A program made the translations under genes and the position numbers. From Oscillospiraceae bacterium (GTDB taxonomy: Bacteria; Bacillota; Clostridia; Oscillospirales; Oscillospiraceae): a stretch of 64,000 nucleotides of DNA. A model generated the notes under the pieces. It worked only from the letters and a program-made list of their open reading frames with translations, searched no databases and was not told where the DNA came from. Below are positions 61,209 through 64,000 of this stretch, piece after piece. The DNA lies in contig JAFTGD010000076.1 in NCBI GenBank assembly GCA_017458065.1, positions 1 to 64,000 on the forward strand, read 5' to 3'. The first letter of the stretch is position 1, and the number at the start of each line of letters is the position of its first letter.

Positions 61209-62399
61209 ATGAACATGCACCGCACATTCCGGCAGCCCCGGTCTGCGCTGTCCCTGATGCTGACCGTTTCCGTGCTGCTCGCATCCGGCGCTTCCGCCTC
61301 CGCCGATCTGAGCGATCTTCACAAGGCCGTGCAGGAGAAGCTGCCCGAGGTCGCAGACAATGTACAGAACGCCATACACGACCGCATTGAGAACAGTGAT
61401 TTTGACGTGGCTGCTCTACAGGAAGGCATTTCCTCCTTCAGCAGCGCACTGGAGGAGAGCATCGCTCAGGCCGCTGCGGAGAAGTCCGCTTCCGGGTCTG
61501 CTGCCTCTTCCGGTTCCGACGCTTCCGGCGCCTCCGATGCGGCCGGAACAGCACAGTCCGCACAGAATGACGCTGCCGCGGCAGACACGGGTAACGGCGA
61601 GAGCGATCCTCAAACCTCGGAGGAATCCCTTCCGTCCAAGATCTCGGGCATTGCCATCGCGGTCCACGACGCCCTCGCGGAGAACCACTACCGGCACGAG
61701 ACCAATGTCGATGTCCAAAGCGGCATAACGCGCGAATTCGACTTCGGAGCAGACAACTCCAAGGGAATCGCCATCGCAAGAGGCGGCGCATCATCGGCCT
61801 CGTCGTCCAGCTCCTCCGGCGGTGCGGAAGCTCCGGCCGCGGCGGAGCCCGCCGCCGGTACCTCCGACAGCTCCGGCAGCAGCTCTGACGACCACAGCAT
61901 CAACGATACCATCTCCATCTCGCTTCAGGACCAGGATGGCAACACCCGCATTGTCAATCTCTCGCTGAACGTCGATCATTTGCTCTCCGGGAACACGCTG
62001 GACAAGGTGGAGAACATCACCGTCCTCAGCAACAACACCCATACGATTAAGCTTTTCTCCGGGAACTCCAAGAGCATCGCCATCGCCAGAGGCGGGCTGC
62101 TCGGCGGTGGCGCTTCCGCCGCCGCGGCGGCATCCTCTTCCTCCTCCGGGTCTTCCGCCGCCGCAGCCGCCGCTTCATCCGGACGCACCGTGACCGTGAT
62201 CCGGAGCGTGGAGGACCCCGCCCCCGCGGAGAAAGGGCCCGTCGTCACAGCAGCGGCGTCAACAGAAAAGACCATCACACAGGCGACACCTGTGGACACC
62301 GGCGACACCTCGGATCCGGGCCGCTGGACCGCGCTCGCCCTGATCGGGCTCTGCGGCACAGCCGGATGCATCCTGACCCTCCGGAGAAAACGCGGGTAA
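61209..62399 (+). CDS. Secreted Ser/Ala-rich protein with wall-anchor-like C-terminus
   Basis: A 396-aa protein. Signal peptide ends near residue 30 (SGASASA). A helical region precedes a low-complexity Ser/Ala/Gly stretch, then DFGADNSKGIAIARGGASSA and, about 105 residues later, LFSGNSKSIAIARGGLLGGG: the motif NSKxIAIARGG is repeated, each time before a Ser/Ala run. The C-terminus has TPVDTGDTSDPGRW, a hydrophobic helix and RRKRG, the layout of a sortase signal, though the motif PVDTG differs from LPxTG. KAGGAGAG precedes the start. No family recognised. Confidence 0.65.
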   Translation: MNMHRTFRQPRSALSLMLTVSVLLASGASASADLSDLHKAVQEKLPEVADNVQNAIHDRIENSDFDVAALQEGISSFSSALEESIAQAAAEKSASGSAASSGSDASGASDAAGTAQSAQNDAAAADTGNGESDPQTSEESLPSKISGIAIAVHDALAENHYRHETNVDVQSGITREFDFGADNSKGIAIARGGASSASSSSSSGGAEAPAAAEPAAGTSDSSGSSSDDHSINDTISISLQDQDGNTRIVNLSLNVDHLLSGNTLDKVENITVLSNNTHTIKLFSGNSKSIAIARGGLLGGGASAAAAASSSSSGSSAAAAAASSGRTVTVIRSVEDPAPAEKGPVVTAAASTEKTITQATPVDTGDTSDPGRWTALALIGLCGTAGCILTLRRKRG

Positions 62400-62425
62400 A
62401 GAGGAGAACGGAACGAGGAAAAAGA

Positions 62426-62454
62426 TTGACGCCGTGTTCCGGATTGCTTATAAT
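62426..62454 (+). promoter_or_regulatory. Promoter of the dCMP deaminase gene (TTGACG-N17-TATAAT)
   Basis: TTGACG at 62426-62431 and TATAAT at 62449-62454 with 17-base spacing, close to consensus. Confidence 0.7.
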
Positions 62455-62491
62455 GTTCCCATCAACAGAATGAGCAAGGGAGCGATGCACC

Positions 62492-62974
62492 ATGGATCCC
62501 CGTACCAGCAAGCAGAATTACTATCTCGATATTGCCGATTCCGTTCTGGAGCGTTCCACCTGCCTGCGGCGGAAGTACGGCGCCATCATCGTGCGCAACG
62601 ACGAGATCATCTCCACCGGTTACAACGGCGCGCCCCGCGGCAGACGCAACTGCAGCGATCTGGGCGTCTGCACCCGGGAGACGCTGCACATCCCCTCCGG
62701 CGAGCGCTATGAGCTCTGCCGCAGCGTCCACGCGGAGGCCAACGCCATCATCTCCGCCTCCCGGCGCGATATGATCGGCGCGACGATCTATCTGGTCGGC
62801 CGGGACGCCCGGACCAACGAGCTGCTGAGCGACGCGATGAGCTGTTCAATGTGCAAGCGGCAGATCATCAACGCTGGCATCGACAAGATCGTCATCCGCA
62901 TCTCCCCCACCGAATACCGCACCATCCCCGTCAGCGACTGGATCGAAAACGACGACTCCATCTTCATGCTCTGA
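62492..62974 (+). CDS. dCMP deaminase family protein (ComEB-like)
   Basis: A 160-aa zinc deaminase that turns dCMP to dUMP. YYLDIADSVLERSTCLRRKY and ISTGYNGAPRGRRNCSDLGV are typical. Zinc ligands: His in SVHAEANAI with the catalytic Glu, and the Cys pair in SCSMCKRQIINAGI. The usual PCxxC reads SCSMC. AAGGGAGCG precedes the ATG. Confidence 0.9.
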   Translation: MDPRTSKQNYYLDIADSVLERSTCLRRKYGAIIVRNDEIISTGYNGAPRGRRNCSDLGVCTRETLHIPSGERYELCRSVHAEANAIISASRRDMIGATIYLVGRDARTNELLSDAMSCSMCKRQIINAGIDKIVIRISPTEYRTIPVSDWIENDDSIFML

Positions 62975-63021
62975 CGGCAGAACAGAAACAAAAGGTTCCC
63001 CGGGTTCTGACGCCCGGGCAG

Positions 63022-63069
63022 AGCAAAACGGCAAAGAAGGAATTGCTTTCTTCTTTGCTGTTTTGCTGT
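63022..63069. terminator. Bidirectional terminator between convergent genes
   Basis: AGCAAAACGGCAAAGAA (63022-63038) pairs with TTCTTTGCTGTTTTGCT (63051-63067) with one G-T pair. Confidence 0.85.
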
Positions 63070-63130
63070 TTTGATATTGTCTCTTTTTTCTGCGCTGATA
63101 GCTCTCAGCCAGAGTCTCCTCCCGGGAGAA

Positions 63131-64000
63131 TCACCACTCGAGAGAAAAGCCCTTCAGCAGCGGGGTGGCCTTCTCGATCAGGTCCTTCAGCCACCAGCCG
63201 TAGGCGTAGCCCTCGGCGCAGCGGAAGAAGGGCTCATAACCCGGCATGGCCTCTACGGCCTTGCGCTGTTCATACAAGGTCCCACTCCAGAAGGCGTTCA
63301 TCACTGTATAGAAGAAGCCGACGGCGTCCCCCTTCTCCTCCTCGGTGAGGGGGTTGCGCTCGGACATATAGGCAACGTTGTTCACTGCGTAATGATAAAG
63401 GCCCTCCTGCTGCCAGTCCGCAAAGTGCAGCAGAACCGGGTCGCTCTGTCCCGTCCGGGCTGCCCAGGCGTCCACATCGATCCGGCGCGGGGCATACTGC
63501 AGGGTGTTTTGCCCCAGGTCCAGCATGCTGTAAGCGGTGGGATACCCCAGCAGAAACTCCGTCAGCAGCTCGGTGAGGCTGTCCTCCTGGTAAACGCCGC
63601 GCACGTGCATATGTCCGCTCAGGTACAGCGGCGCCCCGTAGGTCTTCAGCAGTTCGGTAAAGCGGTCCCCGTTCTCGATGCAGTAGCCGCTTCCCGGCTG
63701 TTTGCTGATCTCCGGGAGCAGGTTATAGTGCCCTGCCGCTATCAGCGTCCAGCCCTCCCGCTGCGCCTCCTGCATCAGCGCCTCCGCCCAGCGGAGCGTC
63801 GCCTCGGTGAAGAAAGGCTCGTTGTCGCTGCGCGCCGGCGCCTCGGGCAGATCGATGGCCCCGGCGCTGTAGCCCGCGGTGTCCATCATCAGGAGCATCA
63901 GCCCGTCCCGCACGATGCAATAGCTGAGGGAGCTCTGATCCCGGCTGTAGGCTTCGTCATAGCCAAACTCCGCGTAATACTCCGCAAACTGCGTCTGGGT
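63131..64000 (-). CDS. Metallophosphoesterase, C-terminal part (cut by window edge)
   Basis: The frame is open to the right edge (upstream residues TQTQFAEYYAEFGYDEAYSR), so the N-terminal metal motifs are outside; the apparent start at 63913 is only an internal GTG. Visible calcineurin-type signs are LMMDTAGYSAGAID, AAGHYNLLPE and SGHMHVRGVYQ, where GHxH supplies metal ligands. The C-terminal 110 residues (ADWQQEGLYHYAVNNVAYMS) are not recognised. It may hydrolyse phosphoesters at the envelope, but no signal region is visible. Confidence 0.8.
   Translation of the reverse strand, partial: TQTQFAEYYAEFGYDEAYSRDQSSLSYCIVRDGLMLLMMDTAGYSAGAIDLPEAPARSDNEPFFTEATLRWAEALMQEAQREGWTLIAAGHYNLLPEISKQPGSGYCIENGDRFTELLKTYGAPLYLSGHMHVRGVYQEDSLTELLTEFLLGYPTAYSMLDLGQNTLQYAPRRIDVDAWAARTGQSDPVLLHFADWQQEGLYHYAVNNVAYMSERNPLTEEEKGDAVGFFYTVMNAFWSGTLYEQRKAVEAMPGYEPFFRCAEGYAYGWWLKDLIEKATPLLKGFSLEW

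Noticed and set aside
61209..62399. Calling a standard LPxTG sorting signal
   Set aside because: The sequence is PVDTG, not LPxTG; only the overall layout (motif, helix, basic tail) matches.
1..64000. CRISPR arrays, tRNA and rRNA genes
   Set aside because: No regularly spaced repeats of CRISPR type and no tRNA or rRNA sequence signatures were seen by eye; a short tRNA could be missed without a program.

Overview
The window looks like chromosomal DNA of a GC-rich member of the Clostridia (Oscillospiraceae-like). Supporting signs are strong AGGAGG-type ribosome binding sites, RelA/Spo, MntP, LCP, YhgE/Pip and KTR-domain proteins, a class M sirtuin, a zinc-type macrodomain, ATPase-less sugar ABC importers and many LacI/TetR regulators. 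No rRNA, tRNA or CRISPR array was seen. Several lipoproteins carry clear lipoboxes, yet the three solute-binding proteins do not.

Left part (1-9.5 kb): an IS fragment runs off the left edge, followed by what looks like a shredded O-acetyltransferase remnant. Then come an HD phosphohydrolase, a SirTM-type macrodomain protein, and a lower-GC cassette of tetR, a KTR zinc-ribbon protein, a small membrane protein and a MATE pump, with a TetR operator in front. A membrane-anchored Mrr-like nuclease, the class M sirtuin, mutY, moaC with a coupled 57-aa gene, and mntP follow.

Central operon (9.6-21.4 kb): one promoter before recJ is followed by closely spaced co-directional genes: recJ, relA/spoT, a metallo-hydrolase, a nucleotidyltransferase, galE, panB, a three-part TRAP transporter and a panE-like reductase. 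PanB and PanE bracketing a TRAP importer suggests a link to a pantothenate precursor.

Sugar region (21.4-37.7 kb): two ATPase genes on the minus strand lie between three copies of the 3' end of a cellobiose phosphorylase gene, only one of which is complete. To the right are two ABC importers without ATPases, a LacI regulator and a GH3 glycosidase. Three near-identical LacI operators sit at the start sites of the phosphorylase, ABC-1 and lacI promoters. Both binding-protein mRNAs carry the same small structured leader (an outer helix plus a GCAA-capped hairpin with a compensatory change). This leader is the best candidate for something undescribed.

Envelope and polyphosphate region (37.7-53.5 kb): a voltage-sensor K+ channel with tandem RCK_C domains, an LCP protein, an Ig-repeat lipoprotein, an orphan MglB-like lipoprotein, a duplicated beta-helix protein translationally coupled to a phosphodiester glycosidase-like protein, and a co-directional set PPK2(PAP)-PPK1-ROK kinase-MATE.

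Right part (53.6-64 kb): a tetR downstream of an operon of two YhgE/Pip membrane proteins flanking a cationic membrane protein, then three genes for a lipoprotein, an anchored protein and a Ser/Ala-rich wall-anchor-like protein, a dCMP deaminase, and a metallophosphoesterase cut by the right edge.
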